In this document: piece by piece, positions 1-12,155 of the stretch
How the letters are laid out: the number at the start of each line of letters is the position of its first letter
Numbering within the stretch: the stretch's first letter is position 1
NCBI GenBank assembly: GCA_013407085.1
Contig: JACCGJ010010537.1
Span: 62,001 to 126,000, forward strand
Source: Atriophallophorus winterbourni
Taxonomy: Eukaryota > Platyhelminthes > Trematoda > Plagiorchiida > Microphallidae
Reading direction: 5' to 3'
Length of the DNA stretch: 64,000 bases
Made by a program: the position numbers and the translations under genes
The notes under the pieces: model-generated
Database searches by the model: none
Seen by the model: the letters and a program-made list of their open reading frames with translations, nothing else
What the model was told of the DNA's origin: nothing

Positions 1-1394
1 GTTACTTTCTTTCTTGCACCCCTATTCACCACATTTTCATTTTCATATTGTTGGTTTTAATCAACCGAAACGGTTTACTGAAGCAAACACTGCAATGCCC
101 TACTTTATTCGTGCAATTTGCTCGATCTCGGTGGTGCCAGACCCAGCCGCGTTAAACGAGCTTGCTCACTGATTCCGACAGCTATTTCCGATCAATAATC
201 CCCACCTCCTACTGTTCACTTTCTGGCTTTTGTTTGCAGTCAATGTAATCGCAATTCACCATTCCTAGTTGGAAGAACAATCCTGATCCAGGCAACGTGC
301 TGCGCAGTCAAAGACTGCACGTGGGCTAAGATACTGTCAGGATGCCCAGGCCTAAACAGATATGAGAAACATAAATAAAATTCAAAAATAAAAATGCCGT
401 TTGGGTGCGTGGAAGTAGATGGTTGAAAAATTCACTTAACTGTGTGGCATACCTCTTGCAATTAACAGTAGAGAATCACCAGTTATGTTAACAGAGATAA
501 TGTATAAAATTCGTCAGCTAATACATCCTTTTGTATGCACCACATTGCTTCCAATATGCGTGGCTTTGTGTTTTCAGATTTATTCTGTGTAACAAAAGTA
601 GCATTTTTGGTCCTTGTAATAAGTATTGCCTGAAAATTCGTAACTAATTGGTCTAGCGTTGTTTTACATTTTATTATTTTACACTTGTTAATGTGGTGTA
701 ATGTCGTCAGTCAAATATTTACGCAACCTGTTCTCGTCTTAGGCGTCTTTTTCGGGTAAATGGCATGATAAACTTTTACAAGTGTGACCGTGATGGCTTC
801 AACCTATTTCATAAAAGCTTCAGTTTGAAATAGTGCTTTTTCGCCGTACATTAAATCACATTCTAAAGTAGACTGTTTAGCTTACTTGAATTTCTCCGTT
901 CTCGTAATGTGAGGGTAACAAACGACAACTCTCTGCGACACTTCATCATTGCGCTGCCCATTGATCCTTCAGATATAGCAAGTCTTGTTGGCATAGTTTC
1001 TTTGGTTTTATGTCATTTAACTTTTGGTGTTATTCTCCATTTGCTAATGCTGGCGGTGTTGTTAATTTCATTTCATTTCATTCTCCCGACCCTAGAAACT
1101 TTTAATCAGGCATTTTGTTTAGGGAACATAATGCTATAAATCTACTCACACTATTCGTTGGTTGTTACTTTTTTCCGGACAGGTACTTCGCCCACCTCAA
1201 TATTTTGTTACGCGATATATTTTGTTCCTATCACTAAAGCAACAGCCGGTTCAACCTGACTTATTGAGTCTGACAAGACCAGACTTATAAATCTCACACC
1301 GCTGACGTTCTATTTGATTTCAGCTCATGCTCACATTTTTACTGAATTATTCCAACTAAACTTAACTCGATCTCAATGGATATTTTTTCCACAG
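1..1394. other. Upstream intron sequence of EXOC1, no recognised exon
   Basis: No coding exon could be recognised here. The open frame ending at 1139 is hydrophobic and unlike Sec3, and the frame running into the first EXOC1 exon is cut off by the acceptor at 1393-1394. Bases 280-365 hold the start of the dispersed repeat described at 11126. Confidence 0.5.
280..365 (+). repeat. Partial copy of the dispersed SINE-like repeat
   Basis: The stretch from the GATCCAGGCAA motif to CAGATATGAGAAA follows the first third of the longer repeat seen at 11126-11346, with a few substitutions. Confidence 0.7.
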
Positions 1395-4300
1395 GAACGG
1401 TTCATAAACTCCTTCAAGGATAGTAAGCCTAGCAAGAAAGCTCGATGTGGCGTCATTCGAATTGTCCGCAATTATGTCGACTTCGCCGAGTCATCCGTGA
1501 TGGTGTTTGCGCGTAGCAGCCGACTTGTCGATTTGGAGCGCGCTCATGGTGAACTAGTCCGAGCTTTGATGGCGCAGCTTGAATACATCGCTTCGCAGAG
1601 CGTAAAGACCCCGCGTGAGGTTGTGCAATTAGGTACGGAGATTCATTACTTCCGCTTCTCGTTCTACTGTTTTCACCGATTACAGCATATGGTTTCGATT
1701 TGTAGAAAATTACCACCGACTTTATGACATGATCCGTCGTTTGAAAATGCCTGGCCTAGATGAGTATCTTCATGAGGCAAAAAACCGCTATACGAGAGCA
1801 TTGCAAGAATACACCAAAAACTGTATGGGACGTCCGTTAGAGAAGCTTGCTGTGAGTCGATTTTCGTATTCAACCTATTTTCCTCCAGTAATCCGCTTTT
1901 GACATTATTTTTTGACCGTTCTTTTTCGTTTGCTAACTTTAATTCGCAGGTGTGACTACACTATGAAGGATTTGGTTCTTGTGAATGGCCACACAAGTCA
2001 CCGTTATATAGGTTTCAAATACAGAATCACAAGGTCAAGGTAATCCTATCTCTTTCACTTTAGGGAGGATGGCTTTCCCGCACTAAACTAGTCTTTTTTC
2101 CGGCACTACATATATTATATGACTTCGCAGGCGGACATAATTATTGAAATGTTTGAATCATGGAAGAGAGGCTAGTGTGATCAAAGATGGACTTGGATTC
2201 AAGTCTCATCTCGAATGAAGATATGCTATGCTAAGGAGCTATAATTTTGGAGAAACTGGAGTTGTGAGTCGTCGTGGATGTATCGTACTTATCGCACAAA
2301 GCCAGGTTTTTTGGTTTCTCGTTCGATCTACAGGTGCCTCATCTCGTTCCATCTGCTCTTTCTATTCTGTATGTCCAACTTACTTATGTTTAGTTTTATA
2401 GCTCCGTGTCTCTGATAATTAATCATCCGTATTTACCATCGATGTAATCCTATTCCCATTAACACTTTGGTTCAATATTTATTCACACCTGTTGAGTTTA
2501 ACGTTTGTTAGATTACTGTACGTTCGATGGACTGCTGACAAAATGCTGTTTTGTTAGGTCATCTTAGACTGGTATGAATGTTTAGGAGCATCTGCTACTC
2601 ACGAGTAACCTCGAATTAGCAACGTTTTTCTGTCGGGTAACGGCATGAACTGCACCTTAGCTCACCATTGGTCTCCGATTGCATGACCCCAAGTTTACAT
2701 AAACAGAATACACTTCTCTTTTCTCTGGATACTCTGCTGAAGTTGAATAGCTTTGGGTAAGATTATCCGGGATACTGCGAATGCTGAACGGATGCTCGCC
2801 AATGGTGCGGAAATGTTACTGCTCCCCGTTGCAGGGCGCTTCACATCTCGGAGGCGTTCTCAACATGAAAAGAGGCGCAAAGAATAATACCCACAACAAT
2901 AAATTAAAGCGCGTTTAGGTTATATACGCTGAGACTCATTTGTAAGATGATGGCCGTTTCGCTGCGCTAGTTTCGTTTATTCGACTAAAGTGAAAGTGAT
3001 GCTGCTCTTTGACATAGTCATCGATAACTGATATACTCAACAAAGATGTCCAACCGGGCAGTCGTTGGATTCAAAGTTGGATAGATCATTAATTGAAAAA
3101 AACTAAGTTACTCTTCTTTTGAAAACCACAAGACGATCGAGAAATTGGCAACTTTCTTTAGCCGGAATCGGCACGAGAGAAAGCGATGTGTAGGGCAACT
3201 GTTGCTGATATAGGTTAAACGGAATCTCGTCTTTAGAGTGTGCGGTTGTATGTTTTGCCAACAGACATGTTGAGCAGTTCAAATACCTAGGAAGTCTGGT
3301 GGTTGCTGGGGGTCGGATACCGAAGGAAATCACGTCCAGAATTGCTAAGGCCAGACTGGCATTCACTAAACTTAAGTGCCTCTGGAAGAGACGTGATTTA
3401 AGCTTGGGAATTAAAGGACGGATATATTCCACCTCGGTAATGACAGTGTTGCTATACGGGAGTGAATGCTGGTCAGTTTGCGTAAATGTTAGGATGCTTG
3501 AGGTCTTTGACCAACGTTGTCTGCGAAGAATTGCCCACGTTCGGTGGCAAAACCACGTTTGCAACTCTGAGGTCTGGCGTCTTAGGAAGCAACGGCATTA
3601 GCCTTCAGTGTGCCATTAACCGACATCGTCTCTGCTGTTTGGAGCACGTTCTGCGCATGGAACCCGAACGGTTACCACGCCGAGTGCTTTACGCGTCAGC
3701 TGGTACAGACTGAAAAAAAGTGGCTGGTGGTCAGCCGCTAATTTGGAAGAGTGGCTTGAAAAGGCTCACTTCTGGTTTAGCCGAGGTTGGACGAGCGCGC
3801 TTGCTTTGATGGGGTGCAAGAGATGTTGAGAGTGTTTGGATCGACACATTGGCAACGATGGCAATGAACCGACATCATTGGAAAGAGTGCATCATCTCTA
3901 TTATTCCCTGACATTTTTCTATTAGGCATAAACTATATTGAAAAAAATCAAAAATGATGTGTGTAAATGGACGAAAAATATCCACTGTTCGTTTTCTCAC
4001 TGTTCCCTTCCCGCTTTGTACATTTCATTGTTTCTGTTGAACGGCACCATGGAATCAATCAGTATGCTCTTATTTACGTTCATCTTTACAGACCTTCTTC
4101 GAGGGCGTTCAAACAGCTCTTTCCGCTGGTATTCGACCGGAAGTTATCCAATATCAATCCGCGTTGTCCAAACATGAACTCAAGAAAGTCATACAAGAAT
4201 ATCCTGGGCGTGAAGTATGTTTTTTCGATTTTACAACTTTCGTTTCCAATCGTCGACACCAACATCGTTATATTTTGCACTGGAGTAATTGTGACTGATC

Positions 4301-5596
4301 ATATTGAATCGATAAAACCTAATTGTTACTACTAGATCATTCGCATTCTCATATGGTCATTCGATCTTACAGGTCAAGCGCGGTCTTGAGAGTTTATGCA
4401 AGAAAGTGGTCAAACATTTATCCGTGGAAGGAAACTTGTTTCAGGTATTTTCTCTTTGGTTTTTAAAAAAATGTTACATAAACGCATCGCTGTTAGTATG
4501 GGGTTACTACTCGTTCATCAAGAAGTTTTCAGTTTCTAGCCACCGTCTAACAAACCGTTTTGTAGTTTTGTTAAGCTTGACCTTTTGTTGCTGGTTTTTC
4601 TGTTTTATTGATCATAGCGGAGTTTCTGATTTCTATTACACAAACTCCACCAAAGGCTCTTTGTCAAGTTCCCATTCGTTCGACTGTTTCTATCGTCCCA
4701 AAACATGGTAAAAACGGAAAATTGTTTGTTGTCTTGAGAATTACGTTTAGTTTTAAGTAACCAGAAGAACTTAAATGTGAACTTGGACGAACATGCATTG
4801 AAAACCCTATAAACTAAAAACACTCGATTTCCATTGCCCTAGGAAAATCTAATCTATACTGAATGAATATACTTCAAAATTTGCTCACTAGTGTGAAATA
4901 AGGCTTAACTTTAAAACATTCCTCGGAAATCGGAATGCTCATGCTCAGTTTTGTTCTGATCTGCTGGACGTATACTGCATAGCCGTTTCTGTACATTTAA
5001 CGAATCATCCAATACCGATGATTTAGTAAATATTGTGATTGTATTATTTAGTTTTGTAAACTCGAACAGTATTTGTCTTTCCTAAGTGTATGACCAGGTC
5101 ATCATTGTCATCATTACACTTGTAACAAGTACCGGATGTTCACTGCCACAACCACGACAAAATATAATTCTAATAAGACGGGCAAGGGTGGGATTTAGAG
5201 TTACCGAATTGATGGGAGAGTAAGCACACCTAAACTGGAATGAGGTGCCTACATCTCAAATGAAACACTTAATCAATCAAGTTTCGTGAACAAGTATAGC
5301 TATATTAGTGCGATAGCTTCATGTCGATTTTCATTGCCATGCATCATAACAAACTTTTCTTGCCGATATATTGATTTTTCCATCAAACATTTCGCGGCAC
5401 TGTGCTCAGAAATTCTCTTTTCTCACCATAGGTCGTATGGCGTTCAATTCAGGCTGAATTTTTCGAGCAATATCAGCTTTTCAACACAGTGATCAACGAA
5501 TGCTATCCTGAATCTGGAATCACGCTTGAGTTCACCGTAGAGGACTTGCAAAATTATTTCACTGAAATCGCACACCAGGATAATCTTATCCGATAG
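1395..5596 (+). CDS. EXOC1: Exocyst complex component 1 (Sec3), C-terminal exons
   Basis: EXOC1/Sec3 is a subunit of the octameric exocyst, which tethers secretory vesicles to the plasma membrane. Five exons join in frame: 1395-1632, 1706-1851, 4092-4214, 4373-4444 and 5432-5596, giving 247 codons and a TAG stop at 5594-5596. All introns are GT/AG (73, 2240, 158 and 987 bp). The protein follows the animal Sec3 C-terminal domain as I remember it: a KARCGV segment, a KTPREVV motif before the first junction, GRPLEKLA, then FFEGVQ, a KVIQEYPGREVKRGLE block, NLFQVVW across the last junction and CYPESGITLEFTVEDLQ near the end. Earlier exons are not recognisable in bases 1-1394 and probably lie outside the window. 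The largest intron holds an RTE fragment. Exon limits rest on splice consensus plus frame continuity; family assignment is from memory of the human protein but the match is long. Confidence 0.92.
3230..3890 (+). mobile_element. RTE-like LINE fragment in an EXOC1 intron
   Basis: The translated stretch around 3240-3600 carries the typical post-RT region of RTE-type ORF2: FKYLGS, then an LLYGSECW motif and FDQRCLRRIAHVRW. Reading continues in another frame to about 3700 (LEHVLRMEPERLPRRVLYA). Only the C-terminal part is present and it is broken by frameshifts and stops, so this is a dead 5'-truncated copy in the 2.2-kb EXOC1 intron. The rest of that intron (1852-3229 and 3891-4091) shows nothing I recognise. 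Confidence 0.75.
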
Positions 5597-5905
5597 ATTA
5601 TTCCATCGATATTGCTGCATCCTTTCGAAACTTCTTACTTTGCTTTTTTATTTTTTTAACTGTGATCATTATTGTTTTACTTGAAAAATCGTGGTACTTG
5701 CGCATTACCTTTGGACTTGTATCGGAGTGTCTCGGGGGTTGACTCGTTCACGAAACTTGTTTGAATGCATGTTCCATTCGAGGTGTAGGCACCTCTACCC
5801 AGTTTGTTTGTGCTTACTCTTCTATAGAAGCCGTAGCAATTTAAGTCCCACCCTTCCCCATCTTTTAGGCTTTTACTTTTTCAAGGATGATGACTAGGTG
5901 GCACA
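5165..5905. repeat. Inverted pair of a short dispersed repeat
   Basis: Bases 5165-5265 and 5775-5860 are related in opposite orientations: each has a GATGTAGGCA-like core, a GTGCTTACTCT segment and a TCCCACCCTTxCCC segment. Further relatives occur at 7562-7660, 14170-14215, 25056-25100 (minus) and 59025-59095 (plus). The left copy lies in the last EXOC1 intron and the right one just after the stop codon. Its class is unknown; it may be the 3' untranslated end of a LINE. Confidence 0.55.
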
Positions 5906-7560
5906 TTTTCCTTCAGATAATGATCAGATTTGCTACGAAACCATGTCCGGCGGCCGTTGATAAATAATATTTTTTCTTGTAACCATACTAGTTATGGGTT
6001 CTCCATGTTTCTCTTTATTTAATCACATGATTGCTCAAATGAATCTGATTCTTGATACCCACCTACCCACCCAAGGTGATGCAGTGAGCAAACGCCGATT
6101 TCTGAATTTTTCCTGATCGAGGAAGGCTGATTTCATCGAATGGGTCGTTGCGGACAGTCACTGTTGTGTAGAAGCTGAAGTGATAAAATAACGTAACCCG
6201 CGACATTCAGTGAATGCGCCGATCGTAACCATGTCCGAATAAAAGTATCGCGTACACGAAAATCAAAATAGATGCACAACGTTGATTGACTAATCACGAC
6301 AATCTATGCGCATTGCACCGAGCGGAAAAGTGAAGATGGTATTCATTTGTTCCTTGAAAGCGTTGCTGTGGGCTAAACGTTCGGTTTTTGCACATCTATA
6401 ACAGATACGTGTGCCGCAGATAATAAGATCGAATAACCGATGAGCTACACCACTAACTAATCTGTCATTTACAGTCACTATGTACACTAGAGGCGATCAT
6501 TATTTGCATGGATTTCATATTTGGTGCTACTTGCACTCTTCAGGTAGGGACTGTAGGATCGGGATCCGCATGCGCTTGTCCGATATAACGAGACTCGCGG
6601 TTGATTAGCTTGCACAGCGATCTCAGTCGCGTATTTCGTTGTAGATATTGGGGGAATAAGCCAGTCGTGGTGATAAAATTGAAAGCACTCAGTTTCGATG
6701 TCAAATCTATCCATTTCACTGCAAGCACATCTTTTATTATCCTACCTAAGTTTCTAGGAACTTGAACAGCTGCCATCTCTGTCATAGGATTTTATTATCA
6801 CAGGTAACTGAATTATTGGTTGTATCGATCGAAAGACAACAAACTGAATCTGCGATTATCAAAAAAAAAGTATTTTTGAAAAATACTCCTGGAAGATGTG
6901 CTAATCCTAGTAAGAGATCGATTTTCTGATAAGCTGCATTCTTTGTCAATTAAAAACGTGAAAACAAACTATTGGAATTCGCTAAACAAAAACAACAAGA
7001 AGACAGACAAAGGCGATGACACAGTATTTTGTTGATGATTATTCATGCGCACTTATCCATATTTCTTTAAAGAGCATAGCTATGCAGTCGATTATGGACG
7101 GTTGTCGTCATCCTACGCTCTTTGTTCAAATTCTAAAAGCAGCTACTAAAGTTGGTGCTTTACCCTTCGTAGGCGAAAGAAACAACCGAGTACTGATTCT
7201 TCTAGCGACGTAGGATAAACACCGACATTTTTTATCCCATGTGAGAAAGTACTGCAAATACGGGCTATTGAGTATATGACCATTTTCCATGCAATTATGA
7301 TGACCAGCCGATGGATTCACTGACAAAACTGTAACTAGGATAGATTGTGTTTAAATGGTGTATGAATAGGAAATTATTCTCAGACAAGTAAACACAACAC
7401 GGTTGTCCATGTGCTCAGTTTAATATTAACCTAGGAAGCGTTGTTCCACCAGTAATAAACAGAGCGTAAAGCAAAAACACGCTTAATCTATCCATCATCA
7501 CCGTAAGGGGCAGCATTACACCTTGAGTCCTTAACTGCACAATCACAAAATCTTAATACG
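5906..7560. other. No recognised gene between EXOC1 and the duplicated region
   Basis: Nothing here could be assigned. An AATAAA at 6238-6243 could serve as an EXOC1 poly(A) signal, but this is weak. A minus-strand frame of 81 codons starting at an ATG (6785 to 6540) resembles no family I know and lacks supporting splice structure. Confidence 0.4.
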
Positions 7561-8619
7561 ATGGGGAATAGGGACTTAGAGCCACAGAATCCAAAGGAGA
7601 GTAAGCACAAACTGGAGCAAGATGCCTACATCCCACGATTACAAAGAGTTCAGCTGCTCATAACCAATCACGTTATTAAGCGGTGATTCCGACTAAGCTT
7701 GTATATGATTTGTTTCATTGTTACAAGTTGCCGTGGTAAAAACCGAAACCAGTCGTTTCAGTTGAAAACTCCGCTATTAATGTTTGAATTTGTTAGTTTA
7801 TAATCAAGAGTACGGTGGGAGCAGTTGAACAAAACCTAATGTTTTTGTACCATTAATCTACGATATATCCTAAAAAGGTTTAGGAATACACGAAACAAGC
7901 GTTTGTCGGGATTTACCGCTACACCATTTCTGAGGAAAACAGACGGGACTATGACGCTGCTGAACACGCATATTGATGATTATGACAAAGACGCTCGCCC
8001 TTCCGATATTTTGGTACGAAAAATCATGTGATACAAAAAGCAAAAATTTCAAGGAAACAACAAATCACGTAAAAAAAATCGAGATAGTCTCATCAGTTAT
8101 CATTGAGCAAATGATGGGCACGCAAAATGGCCATATTATTTATCAGCTCAGGGAGCCGCACGGCCCTCTTTCAATTGTTCGGCGAACAGCTGATTTCCAC
8201 TGGTTTCATACATTAATTGTGGTGAGGTGTGGGCATAACCTGTGAAAGCAAGAAGTGGTGCATTTTAGAAATTGAGAATTGCAAACAAAAGCTGTAGCAA
8301 ATGTTGGAAACTAGTTGATTTCGCTAGCCCGGTGTATTTTGTGAATGCTGCATCACCAACAGATCGTGAGGAATTTAGCAATATTGGCAAATCTCAGAAA
8401 TAACAGCGAACAATACGAATTCAATCTTCGAGTATTGCACGAATGAAGTTGTTTTGTGCGCGGATTGTGCATGCATGAAACAGAAAATTTTTACGTGCAT
8501 GGAGTTCTGATAAAGGACCACGCTCGAACATAGAAAAGCAATATTCAAGTAGGCGTAGTCCAACTTTTCATCTTTTATAAGGTTGCTAAACTTAATCATA
8601 GTCTCCATATGATTCAAGA

Positions 8620-8990
8620 ATTTATGGTATAAAAAGCTCGTAGCTTTACAACACCACCGGATATTTGTATAAGGACAATAAATATATATACAAAATAAAA
8701 TTGAGGCATTAGGAAGATCGACAGTTTTGTAGTTAGAAAAAATCTCATGTAACGTAACGGTATGATGAAAAAAATATTCGTTTGGATAAAGATCATGTTA
8801 TATAAACTGCAGGGTGGAATTACACGCATCCAATTTGTTCCTGAAAATCCTTTCACTAGATGATTGGACAACCTCTGACGGTAGGGAGTGGAAACAAACG
8901 CGCACTATAGAATGTGGAATCTCAAATGCCAGTTGGTGAGTGGCGAAATAGATGCCTCAGAGGGTGCATCTTTGACACCAAGTCAACTAT
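8620..8990 (-). mobile_element. CR1-like LINE 3' end, decayed
   Basis: Read on the minus strand from about 8960, the sequence encodes the C-terminus common to CR1-like ORF2 proteins (SLPSEVVQSSSERIFRNKLD) followed by a 3' untranslated part. It is homologous to 17680-18340 but has lost several internal pieces, including the tract around the WNSLP motif. Confidence 0.65.
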
Positions 8991-9261
8991 GGAATGGAAC
9001 CAGAGTCATTGCATTAGGGGACGCACGCGCCACATACGGGAATTCCTCGAGGCGTGGCACTGCACAACGCGGTCATTGAATCAAGACGTCCAATTGGACG
9101 ACATGTATGTGCCAATGAGGAACCGAACATTAAGAAGCGTGACCTTGAGAACAACCAATGACGAGGAAATAAATAGAACGATCAGCGTATAAAATCAGAA
9201 CGAACAGTTCGCAAGAAGTTCAGCTGACGATGTCATCTAGCTTGATCACGAAACGTCCTAC

Positions 9262-9447
9262 TGCCATATTGCCCATACTGCCTAGTGTGTTTCCGTGTGT
9301 CGCTCACTGGCGATAGCAAATCAAAATATCAGGTGTCAGCTGCACAGCGCAGAAGAACTGCAAGATTTCAGATCCAAAATAAATGATTAACCAAATAAAG
9401 TACGTTTGAAACGTGTACTGGTGCCATTATATGAAAAACACAACTGA
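9262..9447 (-). pseudogene. Remnant of a fourth SDR gene copy (last exon only)
   Basis: This stretch matches the end of the last exon and the 3' flank of the dehydrogenase genes (9738-9947 in copy A). On the minus strand it begins at the codons for PLIKW. It then differs by a 2-bp insertion and a 1-bp insertion that shift the frame. The catalytic part is absent, and the break falls exactly where another repeat (9467 onward) begins. It is a non-functional relic. Confidence 0.75.
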
Positions 9448-9875
9448 ATCCACTTGATCAATGGTGCCTAGACAGATTTGAGAGAAGAAATAGAGATGGT
9501 GAGGAGGCTCCAGCGTGTTTCAGCATGCAACTCAGGTTAGCCATACAGCACAGAAGTACTGCACGATTGCACATCCGCATGTAAAGTAGGGGAATTCAAG
9601 TGGACATTAAAATAACAGGACCCCCTCAACGTCAAAATTGCGAGTCATAAACATATTAATACGTAATTTTCCCCATTATATTTATGCATGAAAGCAGCTT
9701 GATCCAGGCAAAGTGCTGCGCAGTCATAGACATTACATAGGCTAAAATACTGTCATATTGCTCATACTGCCTAGTGTGTTTCCGTGTGTCGCTCACTGGC
9801 GATAGCAAATCAAAATATCAGGTGTCAGCTGCACAGCGCAGAAGAACTGCAAGATTGCAGATCCAAAATAAATGA

Positions 9876-12155
9876 TTAACCAAATAAAGACGTTTGAAAC
9901 GTGGACTGGTGCCATGATATGAAAAACACAACTGACCACTTGATCAATGGCAACGCAAGGTAGCGCGGATAGATGAAAACATCTTTTTCGTTGGCACGCA
10001 CTGCCTGGACGATTCGGCGAGCGGCATATTCGGCGTCAACAATCGGGAAGAGCCAGCTTTGTCTGCAATATCAAGAAGCGAGTCAGTTTCATAGAAAATA
10101 GCAATCTATTCAAGTTCATATCGCTCGAGTTATATGAATAGTTGGAGTGATTAACGATACTGACGTTTTCTAAAATTTTGACCAGTATGCAATACGCCGA
10201 GAAAGAATTGCCCGGATCCAGGCAAAGTGCCACACAGTCGAGGATTGCACGTGGACTAAGATAATATCAGGTTGCCTGGGCCTAGAAAGATATAAATAAA
10301 AATGAGAAAATGGAAGCGACACCAGTGTTTTTCTCCATGCAGCTCAGTACCTATGGGATATTAATTTAGCGCATCAGTACAGCATAATAGCACATCGTGC
10401 ACAAAACAATCTAAAAGAAGAGTGACTTTGCACGAATACATGTTATTTTACACAAACAATCTGTAATAATGCTAAATTTAATCCGTAAATCAGTATGCTC
10501 ACGACAGAATGTGTCGAGTGAGATAATAATCACAGCACAAGATACGGACTAGAGCAGCAACGAGGTGCTTTGGAATTAGCATGGTGCTGGGTTCACGTAT
10601 AGAGCCAAGGTGAAATGAAGGGTAGCGAATAATGTAATAAGCATGAGAAGCAGGCGAGTTAACTTATTAGCTCCATCACTCACTTGGTCTTACAACCTTT
10701 ACACATATTGGTGTTCATGAAAAAGGGGTATATACGCGTCAAGTGAATTTTTTCCTCGAGTTTCAAATGCATCATTTCTAATTCCAGTGATTCAGATAAG
10801 AGAATTCCAGCAGCTTTGCTCGCACAATAATCACCAAAACCAACACAAGGAATAACTGCAGCTATTGATGCGATAGACACGAAGTGGCCACGCGGTTCTT
10901 CAATTAGTCCAGTGTCCGATTGTTCAGATACTTTACCGCCAATCATACGAGGCAAAAAAGCCTTGATTGTCTGAAAAATAGGACAATAAAATGGGAGTAG
11001 ATTCTAATCAAAAATCAAGTAATAGAAACAATATTGCGTCAACATTTTGAAATAGCGTTTGGGTATGAGAGAAGTATTATTTATTGCGAAATCAGGATTT
11101 TTTATGTATGTATGTATGTATGTATGAAAGCACAAGCCTGATTCAGGCAAAGTGCCGTACAGTCAGAGACTGCACGTGGGCCAACATACCGTCAGGTTGC
11201 CTAGACATAGACAGATATGAGAAAGAAAATGGAAATGGTAGTGAGACTCCAGCCTGTTTCAGCATGCAGCTCACCATCGGTGGCCAATCAATTTAGCACG
11301 GTGTTAGCCTCACAGCACAGAAGTACTGTACGATTGCACATCCGTGCGGATTGTCTATACCATGTGGATATCAGGTTCCAGTGGATTTTAGTCATCAAAG
11401 GATCGGGGGTATAAAGTTCAACAGTTTCAATAAAAACGAAGATTTCCTACTGTTTTCCGTTAAAATACCATGTGAAACGCAAATGCAAACAAGCAACATT
11501 GGACATTGCAACAAGCGTAATGGGTAGAATATTGGAAGAAACGGAAACGAGTAATAGTTCAGAATGACTCATTTTGTACAGTATTGATTCGAAATATTTA
11601 AAATGAAACTTACATAAAAATGTGAGGTATAATTAACCTTCAAACACCTTTCGAAATCTTCGGATTTCAAGTCAACTAATGACTGTCCATTAACAACACC
11701 CGCGTTGTTCACAACAACAGTCACACGGCCAACTTCTCTCAGTACGGCTTCAGCAGTCTGAATGATTTCTTCTTTCTTGCTGATAAAATTGGCTGGAAAA
11801 GGTGTGTTCAATTTACCTCATATCGCACAAATAAGTTCGTAATGTGCATCCTTTTTCTGCTAAAATTTTTGCAGTTTCTTTGAGGGAAATTTCGTTGATA
11901 TCCCAAGCAACTAATGTTGGGCAGAACTTTGAAAATTCGATACACATTAATCGTCCAATACCGCTACCAGCACCTAATTATTAGTTAGAACGAAAATGTG
12001 AACATACCGGTGATTAGAACGACGTCATCGCTGAGAGATTTGTACGTCGGGAAAATAAAGCGCCAGACGCTTTTACAGAACTCCGTGATATAAGAGAATA
12101 TAAAAGTAAGCGAAATTAAAACGCTCTCAACGATGATGCTGAATACATCGTACAT
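9876..12155 (-). CDS. Short-chain dehydrogenase, SDR16C/RDH10-like (copy A)
   Basis: Predicted membrane-anchored NAD(P)-dependent oxidoreductase of the SDR16C group, whose members oxidise retinol or steroids at the ER. Minus-strand exons: 12155-12008, 11973-11817, 11779-11614, 10970-10684 and 10062-9876; 945 bp, 314 residues, the usual family length. Residues 4-36 form a hydrophobic N-terminal anchor. TGAGSGIG (49-56) is the dinucleotide-binding motif, NNAG lies at 126-129, catalytic Ser at about 192, and YCASK at 205-209. The C-terminal part (GCKTK, then a P-x-V-D-A-E-Y-A segment) resembles SDR16C5. All junctions are GT/AG and phases match; introns 1 and 2 are only 34 and 37 bp. A pyrimidine tract plus AG at 12162-12172 just upstream of the ATG could be a 5'UTR or spliced-leader acceptor. 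Compared with copies B and C, exon 4 has five amino-acid changes. Substrate is not predictable from sequence. Confidence 0.9.
11126..11346 (+). repeat. Dispersed SINE-like repeat, near-complete copy
   Basis: A unit of about 220-245 bp. It begins after a TATG microsatellite, continues through CTGATTCAGGCAAAGTGCCG, CAGATATGAGAAA and CAGCATGCAGCTCACC, and ends near TTGCACATCCGTG. I see no clear tRNA-type A and B boxes, so SINE is only a working label. Other copies: 280-365, 9467-9583, 20001-20095, 20101-20442, 22011-22232, 30004-30226 and, inverted, 59250-59500. Confidence 0.75.

Larger units (their letters stand above)
7562..9447. repeat. Decayed partial copy (Z) of the downstream duplication
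   Basis: Bases 7640-8650 follow 14180-15299 (copy A) and 25065-26203 (copy B) with many small deletions. Bases 8658-8960 follow 17673-18040, and 9262-9447 follow 9738-9947. The order matches copy A except that the 2.37-kb LINE found at 15300-17672 is missing, so the older, uninterrupted arrangement is preserved. Bases 8990-9240 have no recognised relative. Confidence 0.75.

Noticed and set aside
6540..6785. 81-codon minus-strand frame from an ATG
   Set aside because: No recognisable domain, no splice context, and surrounded by repeats.
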